Positions 53,380 to 61,730 of a DNA stretch of 64,000 nt are shown here, piece after piece. The stretch is taken from contig DHSM01000022.1 of the NCBI GenBank assembly GCA_002408465.1, positions 105,726 through 169,725 of the forward strand, read 5' to 3'. Numbering within the stretch: the stretch's first letter is position 1; the number at the start of each line of letters is the position of its first letter. The position numbers and the translations under genes were made by a program. Below the pieces are notes generated by a model that did no database searches, was not told where the DNA came from, and saw only the letters and a program-made list of their open reading frames with translations. The stretch is from Firmicutes bacterium UBA5286 (GTDB lineage: Bacteria; Bacillota; Proteinivoracia; UBA4975).

Positions 53380-55452
53380 GTGAAGAACTATGGCACAGAT
53401 ACACTGCGTAATATTAGCATTATTGGACACGGTGGTTCCGGAAAGACAACTTTGACAGAAAGCATGCTCTTTTATTCCGGTGCCATTCAAAGGATAGGCA
53501 GGGTTGAAGAAGGCACTACCACCACTGATTATGACTCCGATGAAATTAAAAAGCAGATTACGATTAATGCTGCCATGGCCCCGGTTGAGTGGAAAGACTG
53601 CCGCCTGAATTTTATTGATACTCCGGGGTACTTTGACTTTGTCGGCGAAGTCATCGGCTCCCTGCGGGTAGTTGAAACGGGTCTTGTCACCTTGTGCGCG
53701 GTCTCTGGGGTGGAAGTGGGTACAGAGAAAGTTTGGGACTTGGCAAACAAGAAAACTCTACCCAGGATCATTTTTATGAACAAGTTGGACAGAGAAAACG
53801 CCAATTTCGCAAAAACATTGGCTGAAGCTAAGGATCATTTTGGTCCCAATGTCATTCCCGTCCAGCTGCCCATTGGCAGCGAAGAGGACTTTCAGGGCAT
53901 CATTGATATTTTACAAATGAAGGCTATTGTATATTCCGGGGATAAATTTCACGCAGCAGATATTCCGGATAATCTTAAGAGCGAGGCAGAAAAATACCGG
54001 GAACAACTGGTGGAAATAGCTGCCGAAACAGATGATGAACTTACCCTAAAATATCTCGAAGGGGAAGAGCTGACCAACGCTGAAATCAGCAAGGGAGTGC
54101 AGCAGGCTGTTGGTGCAGCCAAACTGTTCCCTCTGCTCTGCGGCTCAGCAGTCAAGGGCATTGGCATTCCCCAGCTTCTGGATTTTCTGGTCTTTGCCGC
54201 ACCTGTTCCTGCAGACAAGGCCCTGGCCCTGGATGCCGAGGGCAAAACAATAGAAATTCCGGCTGGAGCGAAGGAACCTTTCCGTGCTTTGGTCTTTAAG
54301 ACAATGGCTGACCCCTTTGTGGGCAAAGTCAGCTTCTTCCGTGTATACAGCGGCGAACTGGCCTCCGATACCCAGGCTGTTAACCTCAACAAGGCCAAGA
54401 CAGAACGGGTGGGACAGCTTTTCCTTTTCCGGGGAAAAAGCCAGATTCCAATTACCAAGGCGATTGCCGGCGACATTGCCGCCGTGGCCAAGCTCCAAGA
54501 TACCAATACCGGCGACACCCTGGGAGACAAAGACAACAAGTACTTGATGAAGGGAATTGATTATCCCGTTCCCATGGCATCCTTTGCCGTAGAGCCCAGA
54601 TCCAAAAATGACGAAGAAAAGGTTGGCGCCGGCTTGGCCAAGTTCCTTGAAGAGGACCCAACCTTTAAGGTGGAGCGCAATATTGAGACAAAACAAACTT
54701 TACTATATGGCATGGGTGACACTCACCTGGAGATTATCGTCAGCCGCCTGGCGAAAAAGTTTGGCGTCGATGTGGACCTGACGAAGCCCAGGATTGCCTA
54801 TAAAGAGACAATCAAGGGTTCGGCCGAAGTCGAAGGAAAGCACAAGAAACAATCAGGAGGCCGGGGTCAGTACGGACATGTCAAGATTAATTTTGAACCA
54901 TTGCCCCGGGGCGAGCAATTTGAATTTGTCGACAAAATATTCGGCGGCTCGGTGCCACGAAACTATATACCGGCAGTAGAAAAGGGCCTGATTGAAGCCA
55001 TGGAAGAAGGCGTGTTGGCCGGATTCCCTGCTGTGGATATCAGAGCTATCCTTTTGGATGGTTCATACCACAATGTTGACTCCTCGGAAATGGCCTTTAA
55101 AATTGCTGCCTCCCTGGCTTATAAAAAAGGCATGCAGGAAGCCAAGCCCATTTTGCTAGAGCCAATTTACAATGTTGAAGTCAGAGTGCCAGATAATTTC
55201 ATGGGCGATATAATGGGAGATATGCCCTCCCGCCGCGGCCGGGTGGCCGGAATGGATCCGCAAGAGGACGGAACTCAGATCATCCGGGCCCAGGTTCCCC
55301 TTGCCGAGATGTATGGATATTCGGTAGATTTACGGTCAATGACTCAGGGCAGGGGCGAGTTCAGCATGGAATACTCCCATTATGAGGAAGTTCCTGCAAA
55401 TATCGCCGAAAAAATAATTGCCGAACAAAAGAAAGAAGCTTCCGAAGAATAA
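53380..55452 (+). CDS. Elongation factor G-like GTPase (FusA2 type)
   Basis: 690 residues with the full five-domain EF-G layout. The P loop reads GHGGSGKTTLTE instead of the GHIDAGKTT of classical EF-G, a mark of the paralogous EF-G2/FusA2 branch. G3 DTPGYFDF and G4 NKLD are intact, as is the domain IV GRGQYGHVKI region. GTG 53380 is set by GAGGAGGAG. Not in a str operon, so probably not the main translocase. Confidence 0.9.
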   Translation: MKNYGTDTLRNISIIGHGGSGKTTLTESMLFYSGAIQRIGRVEEGTTTTDYDSDEIKKQITINAAMAPVEWKDCRLNFIDTPGYFDFVGEVIGSLRVVETGLVTLCAVSGVEVGTEKVWDLANKKTLPRIIFMNKLDRENANFAKTLAEAKDHFGPNVIPVQLPIGSEEDFQGIIDILQMKAIVYSGDKFHAADIPDNLKSEAEKYREQLVEIAAETDDELTLKYLEGEELTNAEISKGVQQAVGAAKLFPLLCGSAVKGIGIPQLLDFLVFAAPVPADKALALDAEGKTIEIPAGAKEPFRALVFKTMADPFVGKVSFFRVYSGELASDTQAVNLNKAKTERVGQLFLFRGKSQIPITKAIAGDIAAVAKLQDTNTGDTLGDKDNKYLMKGIDYPVPMASFAVEPRSKNDEEKVGAGLAKFLEEDPTFKVERNIETKQTLLYGMGDTHLEIIVSRLAKKFGVDVDLTKPRIAYKETIKGSAEVEGKHKKQSGGRGQYGHVKINFEPLPRGEQFEFVDKIFGGSVPRNYIPAVEKGLIEAMEEGVLAGFPAVDIRAILLDGSYHNVDSSEMAFKIAASLAYKKGMQEAKPILLEPIYNVEVRVPDNFMGDIMGDMPSRRGRVAGMDPQEDGTQIIRAQVPLAEMYGYSVDLRSMTQGRGEFSMEYSHYEEVPANIAEKIIAEQKKEASEE

Positions 55453-55464
55453 TAAGTTCAAGGT

Positions 55465-55492
55465 CGGGCACAACTGTGCCCGGCCCGTTTTT
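55465..55492 (+). terminator. Terminator after the EF-G-like gene
   Basis: CGGGCAC (55465-55471), loop AACT, GTGCCCG (55476-55482), followed by TTTTT. Confidence 0.85.
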
Positions 55493-55608
55493 AAGGAAAA
55501 AACGTCAATAAAGACATTGGGTTTCCGGTTTGCATAAATAGATTTTTTGGTGTAAAATTAAAAATCGGGGATGAGGATAATCACCTTTTGCCTTAGTTTG
55601 CAGTTTCA

Positions 55609-55637
55609 TTGACTTAGGCAGCATGGTGTGTTACAAT
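55609..55637 (+). promoter_or_regulatory. Promoter of the Ser/Arg tRNA cluster
   Basis: -35 TTGACT (55609-55614), 17-bp spacer, -10 TACAAT (55632-55637), 17 bp before tRNA-Ser. Confidence 0.75.
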
Positions 55638-55654
55638 TTTTTGCGTCACCTGTT

Positions 55655-55741
55655 GGAGGGGTGTCCGAGCGGTTTAAGGAGCTGGTCTTGAAAACCAGTG
55701 ACTCGCGAGAGCCGTGGGTTCGAATCCCACCCCCTCCGCCA
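55655..55741 (+). tRNA. tRNA-Ser (TGA)
   Basis: 87-nt class II tRNA: acceptor GGAGGGG/CCCCTCC, anticodon loop CTTGAAA (TGA), long variable arm, encoded CCA. Confidence 0.96.
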
Positions 55742-55751
55742 TTAACAGACT

Positions 55752-55846
55752 GGAGAGATGCCCGAGTCGGCTGAAGGGGATCGCCTGCTAAGCGATTAAG
55801 CGAGCCTAAACTTGCTTCGAGGGTTCGAATCCCTCTCTCTCCGCCA
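55752..55846 (+). tRNA. tRNA-Ser (GCT)
   Basis: 95-nt class II tRNA: acceptor GGAGAGA/TCTCTCC, anticodon loop CTGCTAA (GCT), long variable arm, encoded CCA. Confidence 0.96.
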
Positions 55847-55850
55847 TAAT

Positions 55851-55927
55851 GTGCCCGTAGCTCAGCTGGATAGAGCGTTTGACTACGAATCAAAAGGCCG
55901 CAGGTTCGAATCCTGCCGGGCACGCCA
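55851..55927 (+). tRNA. tRNA-Arg (ACG)
   Basis: 77-nt cloverleaf with encoded CCA; anticodon loop CTACGAA gives ACG. A34 of this tRNA is the known substrate of TadA, whose gene lies about 150 bp downstream. Confidence 0.97.
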
Positions 55928-55984
55928 TTGCCAATTCGCTGGCCGGAGACACAAGGTCAAAGGCCAGTCTTGTTTATTAAACCA

Positions 55985-56060
55985 GCGCCCGTAGCTCAGG
56001 GGATAGAGCAACGGTTTCCTAAACCGTGTGCCGGAGGTTCGATTCCTCCCGGGCGCACCA
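55985..56060 (+). tRNA. tRNA-Arg (CCT)
   Basis: 76-nt cloverleaf with encoded CCA; anticodon stem ACGGT/ACCGT, loop TTCCTAA gives CCT, reading AGG. Confidence 0.95.
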
Positions 56061-56080
56061 TTGTCAATCAGGTGATTATC

Positions 56081-56530
56081 ATGAACCATAAGCTGTTTAT
56101 GTCTGTTGCCCTGGCCGCTGCAAAACAGGCCTGCCAAGCAGGCGAAGTGCCAATTGGGGCCGTAGTTGTTAACAAGAATAACCGAATCCTGGCTGTAGCC
56201 CGCAATCGCCGGGAGGCAGACAAGGACCCGGTTGCCCATGCCGAGATTCTGGCGATTCGTCAGGCAGCCAGGCGCCTGGGAGATTGGCGGCTTTACGGCT
56301 GCAGAATTTATGTAACGCTGGAGCCCTGTCCTATGTGCGCCGGCGCCATATTGCAAGCCAGGATCAAGACCGTTTATTATGGCGCCAGTGATCCCAAGGC
56401 AGGGGCCTTTGGTTCCCTTATTGACCTGAGAAGAATATCCGGTTATAATCATCATCTGGAGGTATTTGGCGGCATTATGGCAAAAGAATGCAGCCAAATC
56501 CTAAAAAGTTTTTTTCGACAACTTAGATAA
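56081..56530 (+). CDS. tadA: tRNA-specific adenosine deaminase
   Basis: 149 residues from ATG 56081. Zinc/catalytic motifs HAEILAI and PCPMCAGAI are intact. Converts A34 to inosine in tRNA-Arg(ACG), which is encoded just upstream. The ribosome site is weak (AGGTGA), and the gene is probably read through from the tRNA promoter. Confidence 0.96.
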   Translation: MNHKLFMSVALAAAKQACQAGEVPIGAVVVNKNNRILAVARNRREADKDPVAHAEILAIRQAARRLGDWRLYGCRIYVTLEPCPMCAGAILQARIKTVYYGASDPKAGAFGSLIDLRRISGYNHHLEVFGGIMAKECSQILKSFFRQLR

Positions 56531-56533
56531 TGT

Positions 56534-56626
56534 GGAGAGATGGCTGAGTCCGGCTTAAAGCGCTCGCCTCGAAAGCGAGTGGGCGGTAGTCCCGTCCCGT
56601 GAGTTCGAATCTCACTCTCTCCGCCA
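56534..56626 (+). tRNA. tRNA-Ser (CGA)
   Basis: 93-nt class II tRNA: acceptor GGAGAGA/TCTCTCC, anticodon loop CTCGAAA (CGA), encoded CCA. It starts 4 bp after tadA. Confidence 0.95.
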
Positions 56627-56639
56627 TTATAAGAAACAC

Positions 56640-56734
56640 GGAGAGATGGCTGAGTATGGCTGAAGGCGCTCGCCTGGAAAGCGAGTAGACGGGGTCAACT
56701 CGTCTCGAGGGTTCGAATCCCTCTCTCTCCGCCA
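56640..56734 (+). tRNA. tRNA-Ser (GGA)
   Basis: 95-nt class II tRNA: anticodon loop CTGGAAA (GGA), long variable arm, encoded CCA. Confidence 0.95.
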
Positions 56735-56747
56735 TTTGATTATTCAT

Positions 56748-57016
56748 GGCCGTGCTAGATGGGGAGGTAGCGGTGCCCTGAACCTGCAACCCGCTATAGC
56801 AGGATTGAAGACCTACGTTGAGGCATTTCAGCTGTGGGGTCCGGTTCCGGCAAGTGGTGTTGACGGTCGGGTCCTGGGCAATTGGCCTCTGTGAACCCCG
56901 TCAGATCCGGAAGGAAGCAGCGGTAAGCGGAAGCGCCAATGTGCCCCAGGGCAGCCTGGCTCGAGCTAACTGCCGGCGTGCCGCCTGGAGCTGAATGTCG
57001 AGAGTAGGGCACGGCC
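56748..57016 (+). ncRNA. ffs: Signal recognition particle RNA, large Bacillus type
   Basis: About 269 nt. The ends GGCCGTGC and GCACGGCC pair. The S domain carries the Ffh-binding loop GTCAGATCCGGAAGGAAGC followed by AGCGGTAAGCGG, and the 5' part forms the Alu domain. Position between tRNA-Ser and dnaX is the conserved Firmicutes location. A terminator follows at 57030. Confidence 0.95.
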
Positions 57017-57029
57017 AAAAAATTTTATG

Positions 57030-57054
57030 ACAATCGCCTTGGGCGATTGTTTTG
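57030..57054 (+). terminator. Terminator of the SRP RNA gene
   Basis: ACAATCGCC (57030-57038), loop TTG, GGCGATTGT (57042-57050), then TTT. Its tail overlaps the dnaX -35. Confidence 0.75.
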
Positions 57055-57081
57055 CATTGGCCGGGAATTTTAAAGTATAAT
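57052..57081 (+). promoter_or_regulatory. Promoter of dnaX-ebfC-recR
   Basis: -35 TTGCAT (57052-57057), 18-bp spacer, perfect -10 TATAAT (57076-57081), about 20 bp before the start. Confidence 0.72.
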
Positions 57082-57104
57082 ACAAGGAGAGAGGAGGGAG
57101 ATTG

Positions 57105-58475
57105 GTGCTCTATCAGTCATTGTACCGTCAATACAGGCCTTTGGGTTTTGAGCAAGGTTTTGTGGGCCAGGAACATATTGTCAGGACATTGCAAAATTCA
57201 CTCAAGACAGGGCGGCTGGCTCATGCCTACCTGTTTTCCGGTCCCCGGGGCACAGGCAAGACTACAACGGCCAAAATCTTGGCTAAAGCCGTAAACTGCC
57301 TTAGCGCTGACGGTCCGGTATCTGAGCCCTGCAATCAGTGCGAACTTTGTATGGCAGTCAATCGGGGCAATGCAATGGACGTTATCGAGATGGATGCTGC
57401 TACCAACCGGGGGATTGAAGAGGTCCGGGACTTGCGGGACAGGGTTCAGTACGCTCCTGCACTGGGCAGGTACAAGGTATACATAATTGATGAAGTGCAC
57501 ATGCTCACTACCGAGGCGTTTAATGCCTTGCTGAAAACCTTGGAAGAACCGCCGGCCCATGTGATCTTTATTTTGGCCACCACAGAGCCCCAGAAAATCC
57601 CTGCTACTATTTTATCCCGCTGTCAGCGCTTCGACTTTCGTCCCCTTACAGAAGGTTTAATCGCTGCCCACCTGCAATCAATCGCCCAACAGGCAGAGGC
57701 GAATCTTGACCCAGATGCGGCAGATATCCTGGCATTTCGGGCCCAAGGAGGGATGCGGGATGCCATTGGCCTGTTGGAACAGGTCATCGCATATGCACAA
57801 GGGGACATAACTCCTGAACAGGTTTGGCAGGCTCTGGGAACCGTAGACAAGGCCAGACTGGCAGAGCTGGCCAATTCTTTGGCAACTAAGGATATTAGCG
57901 CTGTTCTCAAGCTTTTGGATGAGTTTGGCAATATGGGATTAGATTACCGGCAGCTGTTGACAGATCTGTTAGAATTGTTGCGGGAAAGATTGTTGCAGGT
58001 GACCGGGGCCAGAAAGAATACAAAGCTGGGAGAAAACCTCATTATCAAGACAGCCCCCGAGATTATGACCATGATGGATGCTGTGGCTGCAGGTCTCCAG
58101 GACAGCAGGCGCTGGACTCATCCCCGCTTGGCAGCAGAACTGACGGTGATTAAAATCTGCAACAGCCCGGGTCCCATTAGCGAAAAGGCAAGGCCGGCAA
58201 AAGCAGTTACAAAGGCTCGGCAAGAATCAGCGTCGGTAACCCAGGAAAAATGGGAAGAAATACTGTCTCTGGTCAAGGGAGAGAGCATTTCTTCATATGC
58301 CTGGCTGAAAGAGGCCAAGGCATTTATCAAAGAAGGCGATCTGATGCTGGAGTATCCAGGCAATTACAAGCTTCACTGTGAAAACATAGTTAAGCCTGAA
58401 CACCGGCAAGTAATAGTCCAGGCATTCAGGCAAGTGTTGGGAATAGAAAAATTTAAGGTGATAACGAGAGAGTAG
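57105..58475 (+). CDS. dnaX: DNA polymerase III subunits gamma/tau
   Basis: 456 residues from GTG 57105 (or TTG 57102); AGGAGGG site upstream. Clamp-loader AAA+ ATPase: GPRGTGKTTTAKILAK, zinc cysteines CNQCELC, IDEVHMLTTEAFNALLKTLEEPP and sensor TILSRCQRF. The tau extension is short compared with E. coli. Confidence 0.96.
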   Translation: MLYQSLYRQYRPLGFEQGFVGQEHIVRTLQNSLKTGRLAHAYLFSGPRGTGKTTTAKILAKAVNCLSADGPVSEPCNQCELCMAVNRGNAMDVIEMDAATNRGIEEVRDLRDRVQYAPALGRYKVYIIDEVHMLTTEAFNALLKTLEEPPAHVIFILATTEPQKIPATILSRCQRFDFRPLTEGLIAAHLQSIAQQAEANLDPDAADILAFRAQGGMRDAIGLLEQVIAYAQGDITPEQVWQALGTVDKARLAELANSLATKDISAVLKLLDEFGNMGLDYRQLLTDLLELLRERLLQVTGARKNTKLGENLIIKTAPEIMTMMDAVAAGLQDSRRWTHPRLAAELTVIKICNSPGPISEKARPAKAVTKARQESASVTQEKWEEILSLVKGESISSYAWLKEAKAFIKEGDLMLEYPGNYKLHCENIVKPEHRQVIVQAFRQVLGIEKFKVITRE

Positions 58476-58490
58476 AGGAGCTGAACAGAT

Positions 58491-58802
58491 ATGGGAATGG
58501 GAAAGGCCATGAAGCAATTTCAAAAGATGCAGGCAGAGATGAAAAAAATGCAGGCAGAACTGGAATTTAAGCGAATTTCCGCTACAGCCGGAGGCGGCAT
58601 GGTGGAAGCTGTTGTCGACGGCAATCGCAGAATTGTCGAAATCAAGATCAAACCCGAAGTAGTTGACCCCGATGATATTGAGACCTTGCAGGATTTGCTG
58701 CAAGCTGCCGTCAATGAGGCTACGCGAAAGGCTGAAGAGTACGTCGCTGAGGAAATGCAAAAAATCACCGGGGGATTGCAGCTTCCGCCGGGGCTGTTGT
58801 AA
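58491..58802 (+). CDS. ebfC: Nucleoid-associated protein EbfC (YbaB/YaaK)
   Basis: 103 residues: MGMGKAMKQFQKMQAEMKKMQ coiled N-terminus, methionine rich, and IKIKPEVVDPDDIETLQDLLQAAVNEA region. DNA-binding dimer conserved between dnaX and recR. 16 nt after dnaX; recR starts 4 nt later. Confidence 0.96.
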   Translation: MGMGKAMKQFQKMQAEMKKMQAELEFKRISATAGGGMVEAVVDGNRRIVEIKIKPEVVDPDDIETLQDLLQAAVNEATRKAEEYVAEEMQKITGGLQLPPGLL

Positions 58803-58805
58803 AAA

Positions 58806-59402
58806 ATGCGTTATTACGACAGCTTAGCCCGACTAATTGCCCAATTTCAGAAACTGCCGGGGATAGGGAATAAAACCGCCCAAAGGCTTGCTTTTTTTAT
58901 TCTGAAAATGCCTGAGGCGGAGGTGCGAAGCTTTGCATCTGCCTTAGTTGAAGCCCGTTCCAAGCTGCTTACCTGCAGCCGCTGCGGCAATATGACCGAC
59001 AGTGATCCCTGTTCAATTTGCCTCGATCCCAAAAGGGACAACGATTATATTTGTGTTGTCCAGGAATCCAAAGATATCCTTGCTCTGGAACGGACTAATG
59101 AATACAGAGGTCAGTACCACGTCCTCCATGGCGCTATATCGCCTTTGGACGGAATCGGTCCTGACCAGCTCAATCTCAAATCGCTTCTGACTCGGGTCAA
59201 AGAAAAAGCCCCCAAAGAGATAATTATCGCTACCAACCCCAATGTGCAAGGGGAAGCTACTGCCATGTACCTGGCCCAAATTCTCAAACCCCTGAATATC
59301 AAGGTTACGCGCATAGCTCATGGTTTGCCCGTTGGCGGGGACTTGGAATATGCTGACGAGATGACCCTTGCCAGGGCCTTGGAGGGCAGGCAGCAAATTT
59401 AA
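58806..59402 (+). CDS. recR: Recombination protein RecR
   Basis: 198 residues. N-terminal helix-hairpin-helix LPGIGNKTAQRLAFFIL, zinc finger CSRCGNMTDSDPCSIC, TOPRIM domain with VVQESKDILALE, and the C-terminal HGLPVGGDLEYADE region. Works with RecF/RecO. Confidence 0.97.
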   Translation: MRYYDSLARLIAQFQKLPGIGNKTAQRLAFFILKMPEAEVRSFASALVEARSKLLTCSRCGNMTDSDPCSICLDPKRDNDYICVVQESKDILALERTNEYRGQYHVLHGAISPLDGIGPDQLNLKSLLTRVKEKAPKEIIIATNPNVQGEATAMYLAQILKPLNIKVTRIAHGLPVGGDLEYADEMTLARALEGRQQI

Positions 59403-59487
59403 ATCTGCCAAATTGGTGGATTTTTGTTTAATCTAGCATAAATAGTCAATACTATCGGATAGAATTAACTGAGGATGGTGTTGACAG

Positions 59488-59727
59488 GTGTTTGCTGCCA
59501 CCAAAAACAAAGATAGATCCTGGGACAGAAAAATTGATGACCAAACAGAGCATAAGGAAATACAGGTTCTATACAAATTAGTTAATCAGGCCAGAGATCA
59601 ATGGCAATTGGCCAGAGAATACTTTGAGTTTGTTAAGGATCCCGAGCTGGTAGATCTGGCGATCAACAATCTGGAAGCTGCTGAAAGACGATATAATTAT
59701 TTACTGAAGCAGTTACGGGAAGAATAA
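59488..59727 (+). CDS. yaaL: YaaL-like DUF2508 protein
   Basis: 79 residues, charged and helical, with the DUF2508 pattern ARDQWQLAREYFEFVKDPELVDLAINNLEAAERRYNYLLK (about 39-78). Function unknown. GTG start at 59488 with an irregular ribosome site (GAGGATGGTG, long spacing). Conserved after recR in Firmicutes. A terminator follows. Confidence 0.85.
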   Translation: MFAATKNKDRSWDRKIDDQTEHKEIQVLYKLVNQARDQWQLAREYFEFVKDPELVDLAINNLEAAERRYNYLLKQLREE

Positions 59728-59750
59728 CCTGCATGAGAGCAGGTTTTTTG
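59726..59750 (+). terminator. Terminator after yaaL
   Basis: AACCTGC (59726-59732), loop ATGAGA, GCAGGTT (59739-59745), then TTTTTG. Confidence 0.85.
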
Positions 59751-59756
59751 TTATCC

Positions 59757-59786
59757 TTGACTAAAATTTCGCAAATCTGTTATACT
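59757..59786 (+). promoter_or_regulatory. Promoter of the P-loop gene and oxidoreductase operon
   Basis: -35 TTGACT (59757-59762), 18-bp spacer, -10 TATACT (59781-59786). A leader of about 110 nt with palindromes follows. Confidence 0.7.
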
Positions 59787-59833
59787 GATTAAGGTTTGAT
59801 TGTTATAGCCCGGGGATGGCGGAAGGATAAAAC

Positions 59834-59867
59834 TGTAACGAAGCTGTTACACTCAATCCTAGGATTG
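59834..59867 (+). promoter_or_regulatory. Two adjacent palindromes in the leader
   Basis: TGTAAC-GAAGCT-GTTACA (59834-59851) and the perfect 14-bp palindrome CAATCCTAGGATTG (59854-59867). They lie between the promoter and the P-loop gene. They look like operators or a structured mRNA leader. GTAAC/GTTAC half sites also occur before htrA. Confidence 0.5.
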
Positions 59868-59907
59868 TATTATAACAGGTGCCAGGTTGGGAGGCTGTAT
59901 TAAAACA

Positions 59908-60567
59908 GTGAGAGTTGTGGAAGCATTTGTCGGTGAATATGCTAGCGGCAAGAGTGAAAATGCTATTAATAGAAGCCTTGAATTGTTAAGCCAAAACCAA
60001 AAAGTTACCTTGGTAGATTTGGATACAGTGGAACCTTTCTATACCCTGCGGCCGCTTAAAAAAGCTTTGCAGGAGATGGGCCTCAATGTGATTGCCTGGT
60101 CCCCTGAGCAAACAATGGGTTTGGGCGAAGCGGGTTCTCTCCTCAACCCGGAAATGATCTGGGCTTTGAAAAATGAAGGCAGTATAGTGCTGGATATCGG
60201 CTATGGAGTTCACGGCGCCAAAATCTTTAATCTCATCGAGGGCGCTGATACAGACCCGAATTTGCAAGTGTATGCCGTTGTCAGCATAGCTCGCCCCATG
60301 ACGGCCACTAAGGAAGATATAGTCAGATATATCAAGGATTTGGGCAATGTGGATGGTTTAATTAATAATACTCACCTCGGCAGCGAAACTACGCCAGATG
60401 TAATCGAAGAAGGCGCCTGGGTCATAACTGAAGCTGCCCGGGAGCTGGGGCTGCCCGTCATGTATACAGCAGTTTGTCAGGAGCTGGCAGATAAATTCGC
60501 TAATACAGATAAAATGGGAAACCCAATTAAGATAATAAGACGCTTTATGCCACAAGCTTTTTGGTAA
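59908..60567 (+). CDS. SIMIBI-type P-loop NTPase of unknown function
   Basis: About 219 residues. P loop GEYASGKSE, followed by VTLVDLDTVEPFYTLRP, like the Walker B / switch region of MinD-ParA-like nucleotide-binding proteins that carry VDLDIVNPYF. The C-terminal half has VYAVVSIARPMTATKEDI and LINNTHLGSET. Start is uncertain: GTG 59908 lies 13 bp after GGGAGG; TTG 59887 is further up. It precedes the 2-oxoacid oxidoreductase genes by 70 bp, with only a weak hairpin between, so a role in that enzyme's maturation or regulation is an inference. Confidence 0.75.
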   Translation: MRVVEAFVGEYASGKSENAINRSLELLSQNQKVTLVDLDTVEPFYTLRPLKKALQEMGLNVIAWSPEQTMGLGEAGSLLNPEMIWALKNEGSIVLDIGYGVHGAKIFNLIEGADTDPNLQVYAVVSIARPMTATKEDIVRYIKDLGNVDGLINNTHLGSETTPDVIEEGAWVITEAARELGLPVMYTAVCQELADKFANTDKMGNPIKIIRRFMPQAFW

Positions 60568-60572
60568 GACGA

Positions 60573-60594
60573 ACCGGCAAAATTCCGGTCTTTT
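60573..60594 (+). terminator. Weak hairpin before the oxidoreductase genes
   Basis: ACCGG (60573-60577) pairs with CCGGT (60585-60589), followed by CTTTTA. Probably partial termination or attenuation. Confidence 0.45.
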
Positions 60595-60636
60595 ACAATA
60601 GTTTAAGGCAAATACAAATCAGGAGGAGTGATCTTT

Positions 60637-61725
60637 ATGAGTGAAAAGCCTGTAAAGGGTGAAAGGCGAGTGTTCATGACAGGCAATGAAGTATGTGCCT
60701 GGGCCGCCCTGGCAGCTGAAGCAGATATCATGTATGGATATCCAATTACGCCCCAGACCGACATCATGCAATACTGGACCCGTCTTGGTCCCAAATTCGG
60801 AAGAAAATTTTTACAGACTGAAGATGAGATTTCTGCCGGATTTACAACCGTTGGCGGCGTAATTGCCGGCAAAAGAGCTTTTTCCGCTACTACTGGTCCT
60901 GGCAACACCTTATTCCAAGAGCCTATGTCTATGGCAGAGATGATGCGGATTCCAACAGTCGTTATCATCCCCCAAAGGGGTGGCCCATCTACTGCTACCG
61001 TTATCTATTCTCAACAGGAAGTGACAATGACCACCTTTGGCGGCAACGGTGAAGGATTCAGGATCGTCTATTCCACTGCCGGCCATCAGGATTTGTACGA
61101 TTACACTATAAAAGCATTTAACACTGCCTGGAAATACAGATTCCCCACCTTTGTGTTGGGCGACGGCTATCAGGCAAAGATGCGTGAACCTCTGACCATT
61201 TATGATCCTGCAGAACGGGGGATTAAGATGGTCGAGACCGAACCTCTGGTAGGGCTGCCGGGAACCCCGGGCGTCGATCGCCCCGCTCAGTACCTGCGCA
61301 ACACCTATAATACAGAAGAAGAATTATATGACGTAGTAATGGATATCGCCAAAGACTATGAAAAGGCGGCCCCGGAAATTATCGAGTGGCAAGATTTCGA
61401 TACGGATACCGAAATGGATGTCCTCATTCTTGCCCACGGCGTCGTCTCCAGATCGGCCCAGGGAGCCCTTCCCCTGCTCAAGGACGAAGGCATTCGCGCC
61501 GGCCATTTCCGGCCAATAACCCTCAGGCCAATGCCTGAAGAACAAATGCGGCGGGCAGCTGCAAAGGCCAAGCGCATCCTGGTAGTTGAGTCTGCCTATG
61601 GTCAATTCTTAAAATTAGTCAAACAAAGTCTGTATGGTATGGATAAGCCTATTGACACTCTGCTTCGTCCCGGTGTCGGTGTTACAGCAGAGGAAATAGT
61701 CGACCGGATCAAGGAAGGGAGGTAA
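60637..61725 (+). CDS. vorB: 2-oxoacid:ferredoxin oxidoreductase, alpha subunit
   Basis: 362 residues from ATG 60637 (AGGAGGAG). Pyrimidine-binding domain: FMTGNEVCAWAALAAEADIMYGYPITPQTDIMQYW and ATTGPGNTLFQEPMSMAEMMRIP regions, then domain II. Oxidises a 2-oxoacid with CoA to acyl-CoA and CO2, reducing ferredoxin. The four-gene arrangement without fused gamma suits the VorB/KorA group; branched-chain keto acids or 2-oxoglutarate are both possible. Confidence 0.9.
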   Translation: MSEKPVKGERRVFMTGNEVCAWAALAAEADIMYGYPITPQTDIMQYWTRLGPKFGRKFLQTEDEISAGFTTVGGVIAGKRAFSATTGPGNTLFQEPMSMAEMMRIPTVVIIPQRGGPSTATVIYSQQEVTMTTFGGNGEGFRIVYSTAGHQDLYDYTIKAFNTAWKYRFPTFVLGDGYQAKMREPLTIYDPAERGIKMVETEPLVGLPGTPGVDRPAQYLRNTYNTEEELYDVVMDIAKDYEKAAPEIIEWQDFDTDTEMDVLILAHGVVSRSAQGALPLLKDEGIRAGHFRPITLRPMPEEQMRRAAAKAKRILVVESAYGQFLKLVKQSLYGMDKPIDTLLRPGVGVTAEEIVDRIKEGR

Positions 61726-61730
61726 GAGCC

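Noticed and set aside
55606..56789. Minus-strand ORFs of 88-204 codons across the tRNA cluster
   Set aside because: They are antisense to tRNA genes and tadA; their serine/arginine-rich sequences are translations of tRNA arms.
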